Source: Omphiscola glabra (lineage: Eukaryota; Mollusca; Gastropoda; Lymnaeidae). From it: 64,000 nucleotides of DNA. Under the pieces are notes generated by a model. It was not told the DNA's origin and did not search any database. It was given only the letters and a program-made list of their open reading frames with translations. The position numbers and the translations under genes were made by a program. The DNA lies in assembly GCA_964017045.1 (NCBI GenBank), contig OZ024808.1, positions 1,823,666-1,887,665 on the forward strand, read 5' to 3'. Each line of letters opens with the position of its first letter. Position 1 is the stretch's first letter. Positions 20,870 to 32,700 of the stretch are shown piece after piece.

Positions 20870-21200
20870 ATAATTGAACATCGCTTTCAATGTCTGGATT
20901 GATTAGACACGAACCATCTGTGTCAATTTTACAATATATATAATGTTAAGCTTTAATACTGATCTAACATTATACATAAGTAGACTTTTCGGCACATGAC
21001 TTCATCAGTACAACAGCTAAACATTTCTGGAGTGTCTTCATTTGCTGCATCGAGAAAGCAGTGGCGCGCCACCCAGGGTGAAACTACGTTACCGACTGGG
21101 CGTAGGAAGACGGCCCTGAGCCTACGTTCCAGCCTGGAAACTAGGGCCCCCTTACGGGTTCACGTTTGACCTTGACTTTGTCTCCAATTAACCAGGTTCG
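20870..21200. other. Non-coding sequence upstream of the micro-exon gene
   Basis: No gene. On the minus strand 21008-20984 reads CTGATGAAGTCATGTGCC then GAAAAGTC, reminiscent of the CTGATGA/GAAA core found in hammerhead ribozymes and Penelope-type elements, but stem pairing is weak. Remainder (21060-21190) is GC-richer unique sequence. Confidence 0.35.
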
Positions 21201-21214
21201 GGTATTTTGAGAAA

Positions 21215-23335
21215 AAGTCCTACAGACACTCCTACACCCTACCTGCCGGCCTTTAAACAATAGGCCTGCTGACCATCCTACACCCTACCTGTCGGACTTT
21301 AAACAATAGGCCTGCTGACAGTCCTACACCCTACCTACCGGACTTTAAACAATAGGCCTGCTGACAGTCCTACACCCTACCTGCCGGCCTTTAAACAATA
21401 GGCCTGCTGACAGTCCTACACCCTACCTACCGGACTTTAAACAATAGACCTGCTGACTCTCCTACACCCTACCTGCCGGCCTTTAAACAATAGGCCTGCT
21501 GACTCTCCTACACCCTACCTGCCGGCCTTTAAACAATAGACCTGCTGACTCTCCTACACCCTACATGCCGGCCTTTAAACAATAGGCCTGCTGACTCTCC
21601 TACACCCTACCTGCCGGCCTTTAAACAATAGGCCTGCTGACTCTCCTACACCCTACCTGCCGGCCTTTAAACAATAGACCTGCTGACTCTTCTACACCAT
21701 ACCTGCCGGCCTTTAAACAATAGACCTACTGACTCTCCTACACCCTACCTGCCGGCCTTTAAACAATAGACCTGCTGACTCTCCTACACCCTACCTGCCG
21801 GCCTTTAAACAATAGACCTGCTGACTCTCCTACACCCTACCTGCCGGCCTTTAAACAATAGACCTGCTGACTCTCCTACACCCTACATGCCGGCCTTTAA
21901 ACAATAGGCCTACAGACACACCTATACCCTACCTGCCGGACTTAAAACAATAGGCCCGCTGACAGTCCTACAACCTACCTGTCGGACTTTAAACAATAGG
22001 CCTGCTGACAGTCCTACACCCGCTGACAGTCCTACACCCTACCTGCCGGACTTTAAACAATATGCCTGGTGACAGTCCTACACCCTACCTGCCGGACTTT
22101 AAACAATAGGCCTGCTGACAGTCCTACACCCTACCTGCCGGACTTTAAACAATAGGCCTGCTGACAGTCCTACACCCTACCTGCCGGACTTTAAACAATA
22201 GGCCTGCTGACAGTCCTACACCCGCTGACAGTCCTACACCCTACCTGCCGGACTTTAAACAATAGGCCTGCTGACAGTCCTACACCCTACCTGCCGGCCT
22301 TTAAAAAAATAGGCCTGCTGACAGTCCTACACCCGCTGACAGTCCTACGCCCTACCTGCCGGACTTTAAACAATAGGCCTGCTGACAGTCCTACACCCTA
22401 CCTGCCGGACTTTAAACAATAGGCCTGCTGACAGTCCTACACCCTACCTGCCGGACTTTAAACAATAGGCCTGCTGACAGTCCTACACCCGCTGACAGTC
22501 CTACACCCTACCTGCCGGCCTTTAAACAATAGGCCCGCTGACAGTCCTACAACCTACCTGCCGGACTTTAAACAATAGGCCTGCTGACAGTCCTACACCC
22601 GCTGACAGTCCTACACCCTGCCTGCCGGACTTTAAACAATAGGCCTGCTGACAGTCCTACACCCTACCTGCCGGCCTTTAAACAATAGGCCTGCTGACTC
22701 TCCTACACCCTACCTGCCGGCCTTTAAACAATAGACCTGCTGACTCTCCTACACCCTACCTGCCGGCCTTTAAACAATAGACCTGCTGACTCTCCTACAC
22801 CCTACCTGCCGGCCTTTAAACAATAGGCCTGCTGACTCTCCTACACCCTACCTGCCGGCCTTTAAACAATAGGCCTACTGACAGTCCTACACCCTACCTG
22901 CCTGACTTTAAACAATAGGCCTGCTGACAGTCCTACACCCTACCTGCCGGACTTTAAACAATAGGCCCGCTGACAGTCCTACAACCTACCTGCCAGACTT
23001 CAAACAATAGGCCTGCTGACAGTCCTACACCCGTTGACAGTCCTACACCCTACCTGCCGGACTTTAAACAATAGGCCTGCTGACAGTCCTACACCCTACC
23101 TGCCGGCCTTTAAACAATAGGCCTGCTGACAGTCCTACACCCTACCTGCCGGACTTTAAACAATAGGCCTGCTGACAGTCCTACACCCTACCTGCCGGAC
23201 TTTAAACAATAGACCCGCTGACAGTCCTACACCCTACCTGCCGGCCTTTAAGCAACAGGTCTGCTGACAGTCCTACACCCTACCTACCGGCCTTTAAGCA
23301 ATAGGCCTCTCGACCGTCCTTCAGACAGTCCTACA
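21215..23335 (+). repeat. 46-bp minisatellite, ~46 copies
   Basis: Unit core CCTACACCCTACCTGCCGGA then CTTTAAACAATAGGCCTGCT. Two diagnostic positions (GACAGT or GACTCT; CCGGAC or CCGGCC) fall in blocks, and partial 18-bp units (CCTACACCCGCTGACAGT) recur five to six times at regular spacing, giving higher-order structure. Confidence 0.95.
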
Positions 23336-23700
23336 CCACACCCATGGCTCTATATTGATTAATATAATATTCGCCTCCCCCTAAAGAATTCACACGTCAC
23401 GGATGATAACCTTTTTTCCACTCAGTATTATTAATATAAACATGTTGAGTGTGGGGGGGGGGGGGGGGGGGGTCTCGAAAAGGAAGTAGTATACACTAAA
23501 AGCAAGAAACAAATAAGCAACCATTAAAATATCCTCATCAACACCAGGCACAGAAACATTGCAAATCCCATCTACATTTATAGGAGCCATAGTGATCAAT
23601 AAATTGATCATGTGCCCTTAATATACAGAAGAAGAAGAATAAGAAATATATATAAGAGATTATTATGCAATATCATAAGCAATTGCGTATAATGAATGCG
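23336..23700. other. Unique non-coding spacer with poly-G run
   Basis: AT-rich, a G18 or longer homopolymer at about 23453-23472. No gene seen. Confidence 0.4.
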
Positions 23701-23702
23701 TG

Positions 23703-24330
23703 CAGTGGTATACTTTACAGGTAGAGTGCATGTGTTTTCAGTGGTATACAGGTAGAGTGCATGTTTTCACTGGTATACAGGTAGAGTGCATGTTTTCAGT
23801 GGTATACAGGTAGAGTGCCTGTTTGCACTGGTATACAGGTAGAGTGCATGTTTGCACTGGTATTCAGGTAGAGTGCATGTTTATACTGGTATACAGGTAG
23901 AGTGCATGTTTTTAGTGGTATACAGGTAGAGTGCACGTTTGCACTGGTATACAGGTAGAGTGCATGTTTGCACTGGTATACAGGTAGAGTGCATGTTTGC
24001 ACTAGTATACAGGTAGAGTGCATGTTTGCACTGGTATACAGGTAGAGTGCATGTTTTTAGTGGTATACGGGTAGAGTGCATGTTTGCACTGGTATACAGG
24101 TAGTGTGCATGTTTTTAGTGGTATACAGGTAGAGTGCATGTTTTCAGTGGTATACAGGTAGAGTTCATGTTTGCACTGGTATACAGGTAGAGTGCATGTT
24201 TGCACTGGTATACAGGTAGAGTGCATGTTTGCACTGGTATACAGGTAGAGTGCATGTTTGCACTGGTATACAGGTAGAGTGCATGTTTGCACTGGTATAC
24301 AGGTAGAGTGCATGTTTGCATTGGTATATT
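23703..24330 (+). repeat. 29-bp minisatellite, ~21 copies
   Basis: Unit core GGTATACAGGTAGAGTGCAT then GTTTGCACT, with a variant GTTTTCAGT or GTTTTTAGT. Confidence 0.95.
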
Positions 24331-24477
24331 CTTAGTTTTCAATCCACCGATATTTCAATGCAGACAGTGAAATGTATTGCTGCCACGCTAGGCATATATC
24401 CATCAATTTACATAGAAACTATAGTGTTGTCTAAGCCTATTAATATTTATAAAGCTTATATGAGGAAAAATAAAACA

Positions 24478-24594
24478 AGGCCCCCGGCCCCATGGGAATG
24501 GATATTATGAGTTCAGTACCCTTCGGTTTTTATTATGGATGATCAAGTGTATGTGTACTAAGTTTGGTCAAGATCCATCTGTTCATGTAGGATT
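24478..24594 (+). mobile_element. RTE-type LINE tail relic, copy 1
   Basis: GGCCCCCGGCCCC... to CTAAGTTTGGTCAAGATCCA. Matches a second copy at 26971-27120. The phrase AAGTTTGGTCAAGATCCATC resembles 3' tails of RTE-type elements. The 24.6-kb LINE landed inside this relic. Confidence 0.45.
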
Positions 24595-24606
24595 ATTTGT
24601 CGTTGA
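24595..24606 (+). repeat. 12-bp target-site duplication (left)
   Basis: ATTTGTCGTTGA, identical to 26922-26933; brackets the LINE. Confidence 0.9.
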
Positions 24607-26921
24607 CACCCTGGATGAACGCCTTGATTCCATAACACTGAACAACCAGGACGCGGAAGCAGCGTGGACCACACTTCGTGAGACGGTGTATAACACAGCC
24701 GATGAGCGCCTCGGACTCTCTACACAGGGATTGGTTTGATGAAAACAACACAGCAATCCAAATGCTACTTGAGCAAAAACGTCGGGCGTACAAAGCCCTC
24801 CATGATGACCCAATGTCAGCAGCAAAGACAGCTGCACTGAGGAACATCCGCAGCAAGGTCCAATTACAACTGCGCCAGATGCAAGACTCCTGGTTGAATG
24901 CGAAAGCTGATGAGATTCAAGGCTTTGCAGACAAAAAAGACATGAAAAACTTCTACAGTGGCCTGAGAGAAATCTATGGAGTTACCACCTCAGGCTTTTC
25001 CCCTCTCCTTAGTGCAGACGGTTCTACCCTCATCACAGACAAGGAAAAAATCTTGGAAAGATGGGCGGAACACTTTAAAAATGTGCTGAATACGCCTTCC
25101 ATCATTAATGATGAGGCCATTGAAAGACTGCCCCGGGTCCCAATGAACAAGTCACTGGACGCTGTCCCAACTTCGGTCGAGATACAGACAGCAATCCGTC
25201 AAATGTCCAATGGTAAAGTACCTGGCTCCGACATGATTCCTGCCGAAATCTACAAAGAGGGTGGACCAGCGTTGACGGATAAGCTATTGCGTCTATTCCA
25301 GATCATCTGGCAGACGGAAACTGTACCACAGGACCTCAAAGATGCCTCCATTATCCACCTGTACAAACACAAAGGAAACCGCCAGGCCTGCGGCAAGATC
25401 TTGGCCCGAGCCCTTCTGAACCGCCTAAATGCACATCTGGAGCGAGGTCTCCTACCCGAAAGTCAATGTGGTTTCCGAAAGGAACGAGGAACTATCGATA
25501 TGGTGTTTGCTGCCAGGCAGCTCCAAGAGAAATGTCAGGAGCAAAACATGGACCTATATTCCACATTTATTGACCTGAATAAGGCTTTTGACAGGGTCAA
25601 TAGAGATGGCCTGTGGAAAATCATGAAAAAGTACGGATGCCCAGAAAAATTCACCACCATCATCCGTCAGCTGCATGATGGCATGATGGCCAGAGTGCAG
25701 GACAACGGTCAGTCATCTCAAGCATTCCCTGTCACAAATGGTGTGAAGCAGGGCTGTGTCCTGGCTCCCACGCTCTTCAGTATTATGTATTCTGCAATGC
25801 TGTCTGATGCGTTCAGGGACTCCACCACGGGCTTGCCAATCCGTTTCCGCACCGATGGATCGGTCTTCAACCTAAAGAGGCTTCAAGCTAAAACAAAGGT
25901 CAAACATACCACCATCAACGAGCTTCTGTTTGCGGACGATTATGCCCTCAATGCTGACTCTGAGGCTGCTATGCAGCAAAGCGTTGATATCTTTTCTGAG
26001 GCCTGCAACACCTTGGACTAACAATCAACGCGAAGAAGACTGAGGTATTCTATCAGCCAGCTCCCAGTAGGCCCTACGCTGAACCCAACATCATCATCAG
26101 CGGACAGCGTCTTAACGCGGTGGATAAATTTACTTACTTGGGCAGCACCCTCTCCAGATCTGTCATCATTGATGATGAAATGAATGCCAGACTTGCAAAA
26201 GCTAGTGCCATATTTGGCCGGCTCCGCAGCACTGTTTGGGACAGGAGAGGTATCAGACGGGAAACGAAGATCAAGGTATACAGCGCAGCAGTCCTCTCGA
26301 CATTGCTCTACGGGTGTGAAACGTGGACAGTCTACCAGCGTCACGCTAAAAAACTGAACCATTTTCACACAACCAGCCTCAGGAAACTCCTCGGCATCAG
26401 GTGGCAAGACAAAGTTCCTGACACAGAGGTTCTCGCTAGAGCGAACCTACCTAGTATCTTCACCACCCTGATGCAGTATCAACTCCGTTGGATGGGACAC
26501 GTTGCCCGTATGGAAGATCACCGGCTCCCTAAACAAATATTCTATGGTGAGCTCACGACAGGCAAGCGCTCCCAAGGAGGTCCAAAAAAACGTTACAAAG
26601 ACTCATTGAAAGTGGCACTAAAGGCCTTCAGCATCGACACTACTAAATGGGAGCAGACCGCCCAGGACAGAGTCAGGTGGAGATCAGTGGTCAAGATAGG
26701 GGCTAAATCTTATGAAGCCAGTAGGATGGCCACCATTGAGACACGCAGGCAAGCCCGAAAGAACATTATTAAAGTCACGACTGCACCAACTATCCCCTGC
26801 CCGCGGTGCCACAGACTATTCCGAGCACGTATAGGATTGGCAAGCCACCTACGAACCCACCGTAACCCACCCCCCTAACCGGATGACTGGATGGTCCTAG
26901 TCGTTTTGACGGACGAACAAC
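24607..26921 (+). mobile_element. 5'-truncated non-LTR retrotransposon with reverse transcriptase
   Basis: Starts inside ORF2 (TLDERLDSITLNNQD). Frame breaks near 24715 and 26021 divide it into pieces; the main open piece is 24678-26021, continued by 26022-26875. Reverse-transcriptase landmarks: GKVPGSDMIPAEIYKEGG, CGFRKERGTIDMVFAARQ, FIDLNKAFDRVNRDGLW, NGVKQGCVLAPTLFS and the catalytic box LLFADDYALN. The C-terminal region has LSTLLYGCETW, LRWMGHVARM and a CPRCHRLF...H..TH finger. Compared with the usual layout, a block of about 12 residues that normally holds HRGISLL is missing between RQAC and GKILA, so this RT is defective. Perfect 12-bp duplications flank it. Relatives at 131, 5262 and 35300. 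Confidence 0.95.
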
Positions 26922-26933
26922 ATTTGTCGTTGA
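26922..26933 (+). repeat. 12-bp target-site duplication (right)
   Basis: ATTTGTCGTTGA, matches 24595-24606. Confidence 0.9.
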
Positions 26934-26970
26934 TTTTATTTATATAGCTCATATTGGAAAAAAACAATTT

Positions 26971-27125
26971 GAGGCCCCCGGCCCCTAACGGAATGTTATA
27001 AAAAGTTCATTAACCCTTAGTTCCTTCCGGAAAATTATGGATGCATGTGCCAAGTTTGGTCAAGATCCATCAATCCATTTAAAAGCCCTCGTGGAAAAAA
27101 TCCACAAACAAACACACAAATTTAC
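26971..27125 (+). mobile_element. RTE-type LINE tail relic, copy 2
   Basis: Second copy of the sequence at 24478, followed by ACAAACAAACACACAAA, a typical tail for such elements. No coding part remains. Confidence 0.4.
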
Positions 27126-27169
27126 CCTTTTATAATAATTTATATAAATGATATATGATATGATAGATA

Positions 27170-27400
27170 AAATAAATTGAATGATGGCCCTGCCGACAGC
27201 CGAGCTGCACATTATGCAACTTGCTGTCCTCTTGAATACGCTCATATTTTTATATTTGTGTTAGTCTTTGTTTGTTTGCTGAAGAAGGCTTCTTGCCGAC
27301 ACGTTCGTTGTTATGTGTCTTCCTTTATATGCTACATGATTTTCCAAACATTTCCTTCTACCTAAACCTGATTGCAGTCTCTCCCCTTCCTTATCAATAG
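27170..27400 (+). mobile_element. Possible Penelope-like element fragment
   Basis: GCTGAAGAAGGCTTCTTGCC then GACACGTTCG resembles the GAAGAAGGC...CCGAAACGTT motif common near ends of Penelope-like and related elements. No coding homology seen. Confidence 0.25.
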
Positions 27401-27467
27401 GATTATTATGAATTACAGAAAGGACAGTATTTTAAATATTTGGTTAATTTTTTAAAAAGAAGCATTG

Positions 27468-27668
27468 TGTCAGACTGTTGGCAGACTGTTTGCAGACTGT
27501 TGACAGACTGTTGGTAGACTATTGGCAGACTATTGGCAGACTGTTGGCAGACTGTTGGTAGACTGTTGGCAGACTGTTGGTAGACTGTTGGCGGACTGTT
27601 GGTAGACTGTTGGTAGACTGTCGGCAGACTGTTGGCAGACTGTTGGCAGACTGTTGTCAGACTGTTGA
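27468..27668 (+). repeat. 11-bp minisatellite (GCAGACTGTTG), ~18 copies
   Basis: Simple array; a related GTCAGACTGTTG array occurs at 40010-40110. Confidence 0.9.
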
Positions 27669-27799
27669 GATCTCTCACTAAAACTTTATGAATTGTTTCA
27701 CTTTGTACAGCGCCCCATGCTCGACTCTTTGTGGAGTGACTAGAGGGCGGATATCTCCCAAACGAGCCACTTGCTACAGAGACACCTCACTTCAGCTTG

Positions 27800-28432
27800 T
27801 TACAAGAGCACTAATGGCTGATGTATAAGAGCACTAATGGCTGATGTATAAGACAAGAGCACTAATGGATGATGAATGAGAGCACTAGTGGGTGATGAAT
27901 GAGTGCACTAGTAGATGATGAATGAGTGCACTAGTAGATGATGAATGAGAGCACTAGTGGGTGATGAATGAGTGCACTAGTAGATGATGAATGAGAGCAC
28001 TAGTAGATGATGAATGAGTGCACTAGTAGATGATGAATGAGTGCACTAGTAGATGATGAATGAGAGCACTAGTAGATGATGAATGAGAGCAGTAGTGGGT
28101 GATGAATGAGTGCACTAGTAGATGATGAATGAGAGCACTAGTGGGTGATGAATGAGAGCAGTAGTGGGTGATGAATGAGTGCACTAGTAGATGATGAATG
28201 AGTGCTCTAGTAGATGATGAATGAGAGCACTAGTGGGTGATGAATGAGAGCTCTAGTGGGTGATGAATGAGAGCACTAGTGGGTGATGAATGAGTGCACT
28301 AGTAGATGATGAATGAGAGCACTAGTGGGTGATGAATGAGTGCACTAGTAGATGATGAATGAGAGCACTAGTGGGTGATGAATGAGTGCACTAGTAGATG
28401 ATGAATGAGAGCACTAATGGGTGATGTGTGTT
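27800..28432 (+). repeat. 23-bp minisatellite, ~26 copies
   Basis: Unit core ATGAATGAGTGCACTAGTAG; the AGATG and GGGTG variants alternate irregularly. Confidence 0.95.
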
Positions 28433-28459
28433 AAGCCAGTTTGTATCTACTCGCAACAA

Positions 28460-29207
28460 CAGATAGACATGAAGACAGACAGACATGAAGACAGGCAGAC
28501 AGACATGAAGACAGGCAGACAGACATGAAGACAGGCAGACATGAAGACAGGCAGACATAAGACAGGCATACAGTCATGAAAACATGCAGACATGAATACA
28601 GGCAGACATGAAGACAGGCAGACAGACATGAAGACAGACATGAAGACAGGCAGACATGAAGACAGGCAGACAGACATGAAGACAGGCAGACATGAAGACA
28701 GGCAGACATGAAGACAGATAGGCAGGCATGAAGACAGGCATACGGTCATGAAGACAGGCAGCCAAACATGAAGACAGGCAGACAGACATGAAGACAGGCA
28801 GACATGAAGACAGGCAGACATGAAGACAGATAGGCAGGCATGAAGACAGGCATACGGTCATGAAGACAGGCAGCCAAACATGAAGACAGGCAGACAGACA
28901 TGAAGACAGGCAGACATGAAGACAGGCATACAGTCATGAAGACAGGCAGACAGACATGAAGACAGGCAAACATGAAGACAGGCAGACAGACATGAAGACA
29001 GGCAAACATGAAGACAGGCAGACAGACATGAAGACAGGCAAACATGAAGACAGGCAGACATGAAGAGAGGCATCAATACAGGCAGACATGAAGACAGGCA
29101 GACATGAAGAGAGGCATCAATACAGGCAGACATGAAGACAGGCAGACATGAAGAGAGGCATCAATACAGGCAGACATGAAGACAGGCAGACAGACATGAA
29201 GACAGGT
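28460..29207 (+). repeat. 16-20-bp minisatellite (ACATGAAGACAGGCAGACAG), ~42 copies
   Basis: Higher-order copies visible: a ~120-bp block repeats near 28710 and 28830, and a ~47-bp block with GAGAGGCATCAATACAGG repeats three times at 29065-29170. Confidence 0.95.
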
Positions 29208-29382
29208 GTTTAAGTGCATTATAACTAGATAGTTGATTGTGAAATTGTTTGGATAAATGGATTGATGCATTGAGTAATGGATTTTTATTTATGATTATGA
29301 TGGATGTTATAATGCCAACTGCAGGCAGTGTTTTATCAGTGATAGATCAATGCCCATTGTGTTTTAAGGGGAGATGTGTGGG

Positions 29383-29580
29383 CAGGGCCGGCTTTACAGA
29401 CAGGCCGACTAGGCCGTGGCCTAGGGGCCCCGCGAATTAAGGGGCCCCAAAATTGGGAGTAGTATATAAAAAATATATCTATTTTTGAAATAAAAAAATT
29501 AGCAATATTTTATATTATTCAAAATGGGGCCTCAATTTTTTTTTTGGCCTAGGGCCCCTAAAATTGTAAATCCGGCCCTG
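29383..29580. mobile_element. hAT-type MITE with CAGGGCCGG termini (198 bp)
   Basis: Left CAGGGCCGGCTTTACA, right TGTAAATCCGGCCCTG (complement CAGGGCCGGATTTACA). Perfect 8-bp duplication TGTGTGGG at 29375-29382 and 29581-29588. AT-rich non-coding interior. Confidence 0.9.
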
Positions 29581-29588
29581 TGTGTGGG

Positions 29589-30340
29589 TCTGCATTATTT
29601 GCACTCTGAAGGATCAAGATTGTGATGATTGTGTATAGATGAGATTCACTTATAAAAGGGCCGGCAACCGAAAGCAGCTCCTGCTGTTGAAACACACTGA
29701 GCCCCGCCCCCTTAGAAACGAAAGCAAATTGCCGCCAGCGCCAGGTTGTATATACAATGTATTTTAAATTTAGATCAAGAGAAGATTGCTTCAGCTGACT
29801 GCATTTTGAACAATTTGTCGCTTGTATTCATGCAGAAATTGTTTTTTTAATCATGTCATAATATTTTTATAATTTTTTTTTTGCCAACGATTTGGCGGAG
29901 AGAGTATGTGTTCTGAGTTGAATCACTGATGCTTGTAATAAAGATGGATTTGACGGAGAGAGTATGTGTTCTGAGTTGAATCACTGATGCTTGTAATAAA
30001 GATGGATATATATTTGAAGCTGACTCGACTTTAATGACTCATTCAGTTGTCATATCTCCTTAGATAAACTTTTGCTGCTATAAGATTTTTTTTTTAAAGT
30101 GGGAGATGTAATCATTCACTGGGAAAAGAGACTATGTAACTGATGAAGTATGCGTGTACATTTTCTTCAAGCTGTGTAAAGCTGCGAGTCACATTGAGAT
30201 AGGACGAGTGATTTACTAACAATGTGGAGATAAAAAAAAATGTATGAGGAATTAAAATGAAAGTCACCGAATAAGGAAAGTTCAATGTCAAGGGCGTGAA
30301 TCTTTCCAAAACATTGAGACGAAAACACATTTCTCCACTT
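29589..30340. other. Non-coding spacer with a 58-bp duplication
   Basis: GGAGAGAGTATGTGTTCTGA... is present twice at about 29894-30003. No gene recognised. Confidence 0.5.
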
Positions 30341-30344
30341 AAAT

Positions 30345-30562
30345 TAAGAAGCTTGGTGTTTAAGAAGAATCAAGTATGTCCTAAGTGGCACAGCTTGGTG
30401 TTTAAGAAGAATCAAGTATGTCCCAAGTGGCACAGCTTGGTGTTTAAGAAGAATCAAGTATGTCCCAAGTGGCACAGCTTGGTGTTTAAGAAGAATAGGT
30501 ATGTCCCAAGTGGCACAGCTTGGTGTTTAAGAAGAATAAGTATGTCCCAAGTGGCACAGCAC
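30345..30562 (+). repeat. 42-bp minisatellite, 5 copies
   Basis: Unit core GCTTGGTGTTTAAGAAGAAT then AAGTATGTCCCAAGTGGCAC. Confidence 0.9.
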
Positions 30563-30626
30563 CCCTCTTCAGAACAGCTCGTGGATCAGAGGAAATGTCT
30601 ATTTGCTGATTATACAGCTTAATAAG

Positions 30627-31508
30627 ATCAGAACCACAGTCGGGACTCAATATCAGAACCACAGTCGGTACTCAATATCAGAACCACAGTCGGGACTCAA
30701 TATCAGAACCACAGTCAGGACTCAATATCAGAACCACAGTCGGGACTCAATATCAGAACCACAGTCGGGACTCAATATCAGAACCACAGTCAGGACTCAA
30801 TATCAGAACCACAGTCGGGACTCAATATCAGAACCACAGTCGGGACTCAAAATCAGAACCACAGTCGGGACTCAATATCAGAACCACAGTCGGGACTCAA
30901 AATCAGAACCACAGTCGGGACTCAATATCAGAACCACAGTCGAGACTCAATATCAGAACCACAGTCGGGACTCAAAATCAGAACCACAGTCGGGACTCAA
31001 TATCAGAACCACAGTCGGGACTCAAAATCAGAACCACAGTCGGGACTCAATATCAGAACCACAGTCGAGACTCAATATCAGAACCACAGTCAGGACTCAA
31101 TATCAGAACCACAGTCGGGACTCAATATCAGAACCATAGTCGGGACTCAATATCAGAACCACAGTCGGGACTCAATATCAGAACCACAGTCGGGATTCAA
31201 TATCAGCACCACAATCGGGACTCAATATCAGAACCACAGTCGGGACTCAATATCAGAACCTCAGTCGGGACTCAATATCAGAACCACAGTCGGGATTCAA
31301 TATCAGAACCACAGTCGGGACTCAATATCAGAACCACAGTCGGGACTCAATATCAGAAACCACAGTCGGGACTCAATATCAGAACCACAGTCGGGACTCA
31401 ATATCAGAAACCACAGTCGGGACTCAATATCAGAACCACAGTCGGGACTCAATATCAGAACCACAATCGGTACTCAATATCAGAACCACAGTCGGGACTC
31501 AATATCAG
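30627..31508 (+). repeat. 25-bp minisatellite, ~35 copies
   Basis: Unit core TCAGAACCACAGTCGGGACT. A few units have an extra A (GAAACC), which breaks the otherwise periodic frames. Confidence 0.95.
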
Positions 31509-31740
31509 AATTCCCGTAGCCTTAAACATATAGTTGTGAAATCAGACTTCCGCCTCTCTTGAATGGGCCACTGGCAGAAGGTATATCTGGGACTCGAACT
31601 CCACCAGTCAACTACCTTTTGTCCGTACACCCAACAACAGCCAGAGTCTTGTTTAAGCACGCGCTTCTCGGTACTATCGGCCGCCACCACGGGGGTGGAA
31701 AATATTGAAAAACATTTGAGTGCAAGAGTTACAACATTGG
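31509..31740 (-). mobile_element. Possible tRNA-derived SINE fragment
   Basis: Minus strand contains GGAGTTCGAGTCCC, a good pol III B box, at about 31588-31602. An A box is not clear and no tRNA fold is evident. Tentative. Confidence 0.3.
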
Positions 31741-31909
31741 GGTGAAGTATATTTACTCTCACATGATAAAAATGGTGTCCTCTTTACAAAAATTTGCATT
31801 GATTTCTTAAATTTCAATTGCCACAAGAAGGACTCGGAATCAAAGACCAGTCAGACCAAAGAAGGAGCCAGATAAAACCAAATTTTAAATTTTTATTTGC
31901 TGTTGTAAG

Positions 31910-32157
31910 AAATTGCCCGACTACTGTGAAATCATTTCGGCAATGTGTTACAAGGGTTTAGCCAAATTTGAACCAAGATGTGACGTGACCACCGATGAGA
32001 AGAGATTTAGAGAGGCCGATGCCTTAGTCCTCTACTCACACTATAAATATGCCAAAGTTCTGGAGGTCATGCCTCAGAAACGACCGGGTGAGGAGTTGGC
32101 ATTTTTCGGCTTCGAGCCCACGCTACCTTCTGAGGCGTTCATTCGGTGCGAACCATT
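31910..32157 (+). pseudogene. Orphan exon resembling alpha-1,3-fucosyltransferase N-terminal domain
   Basis: Follows acceptor-like TTTTATTTGCTGTTGTAAG and reads KLPDYCEIISAMCYKG, then RCDVTTDEKRFREADALVLY, then MPQKRPGEELAFFGFEP, about 80 residues. The pattern (Cys, T-D-x-x-x-x-x-E-A-D-A-hydrophobic, then P-x-K-R-P-G with aromatic-rich FFGFEP) is what the N-terminal half of GT10 fucosyltransferases shows before the GDP-fucose domain. No other exon of such an enzyme is visible nearby, and the reading frame runs into the 31-bp array and stops at 32173, so it is either a broken gene piece or an exon whose donor (for example near 32145) I cannot confirm. Family call is by pattern memory. Confidence 0.5.
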
Positions 32158-32700
32158 GGAACAGTCGATTTGATTGGACGGATGGCGTGGAACAGTCGAT
32201 TTGATTGGACGGATGGCGTGGAACAGTCGATTTGATTGGACGGATGGCGTGGAACAGTCGATTTGATTGGACAGATGGCGTGGAACAGTCGATTTGATTG
32301 GACAGATGGCGTGGAACAGTCGATTTGATTGGGCGGATGGCGTGGAACAGTCGATTTGTTTGGACGGATGGCATTGAACAGTCGATTTGATTGGACGTAT
32401 GGCGTGGAATAGTCGATTTGATTGGACGGATGGCGTGGAACAGTCGATTTCATTGGACGGATGGCGTGGAACAGTCGATTTGTTTTGGACGGATGGCGTG
32501 GAACAGTCGATTTGATTGGACGGATGGCGTGGAACAGTCGATTTGATTGGACGTATGGCGTGGAACAGTCGATTTGATTGGACGGATGGCGTGGAACAGT
32601 CGATTTGATTGGACGGATGGCGTGGAACAGTCGATTTGATTGGACAGATGGCGTGGAACAGTCGATTTGATTGGACGGATGGCGTGGAACAGTCGATTTG
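32158..32700 (+). repeat. 31-bp minisatellite, ~17.5 copies
   Basis: Unit core GAACAGTCGATTTGATTGGA then CGGATGGCGTG. The first unit starts inside the fucosyltransferase-like frame. Confidence 0.95.

Noticed and set aside
27800..28432. CRISPR-like regular spacing
   Set aside because: Units are head-to-tail without unique spacers, and the DNA is eukaryotic.
28431..29270. Cys-rich repeated frames (CLSSCLPVFMSA...)
   Set aside because: Translation of a purine-rich minisatellite; no signal peptide or flanking coding sequence.
31560..31700. tRNA gene on the minus strand
   Set aside because: B box present but A box spacing and acceptor stem do not fit a tRNA; at most a SINE remnant.
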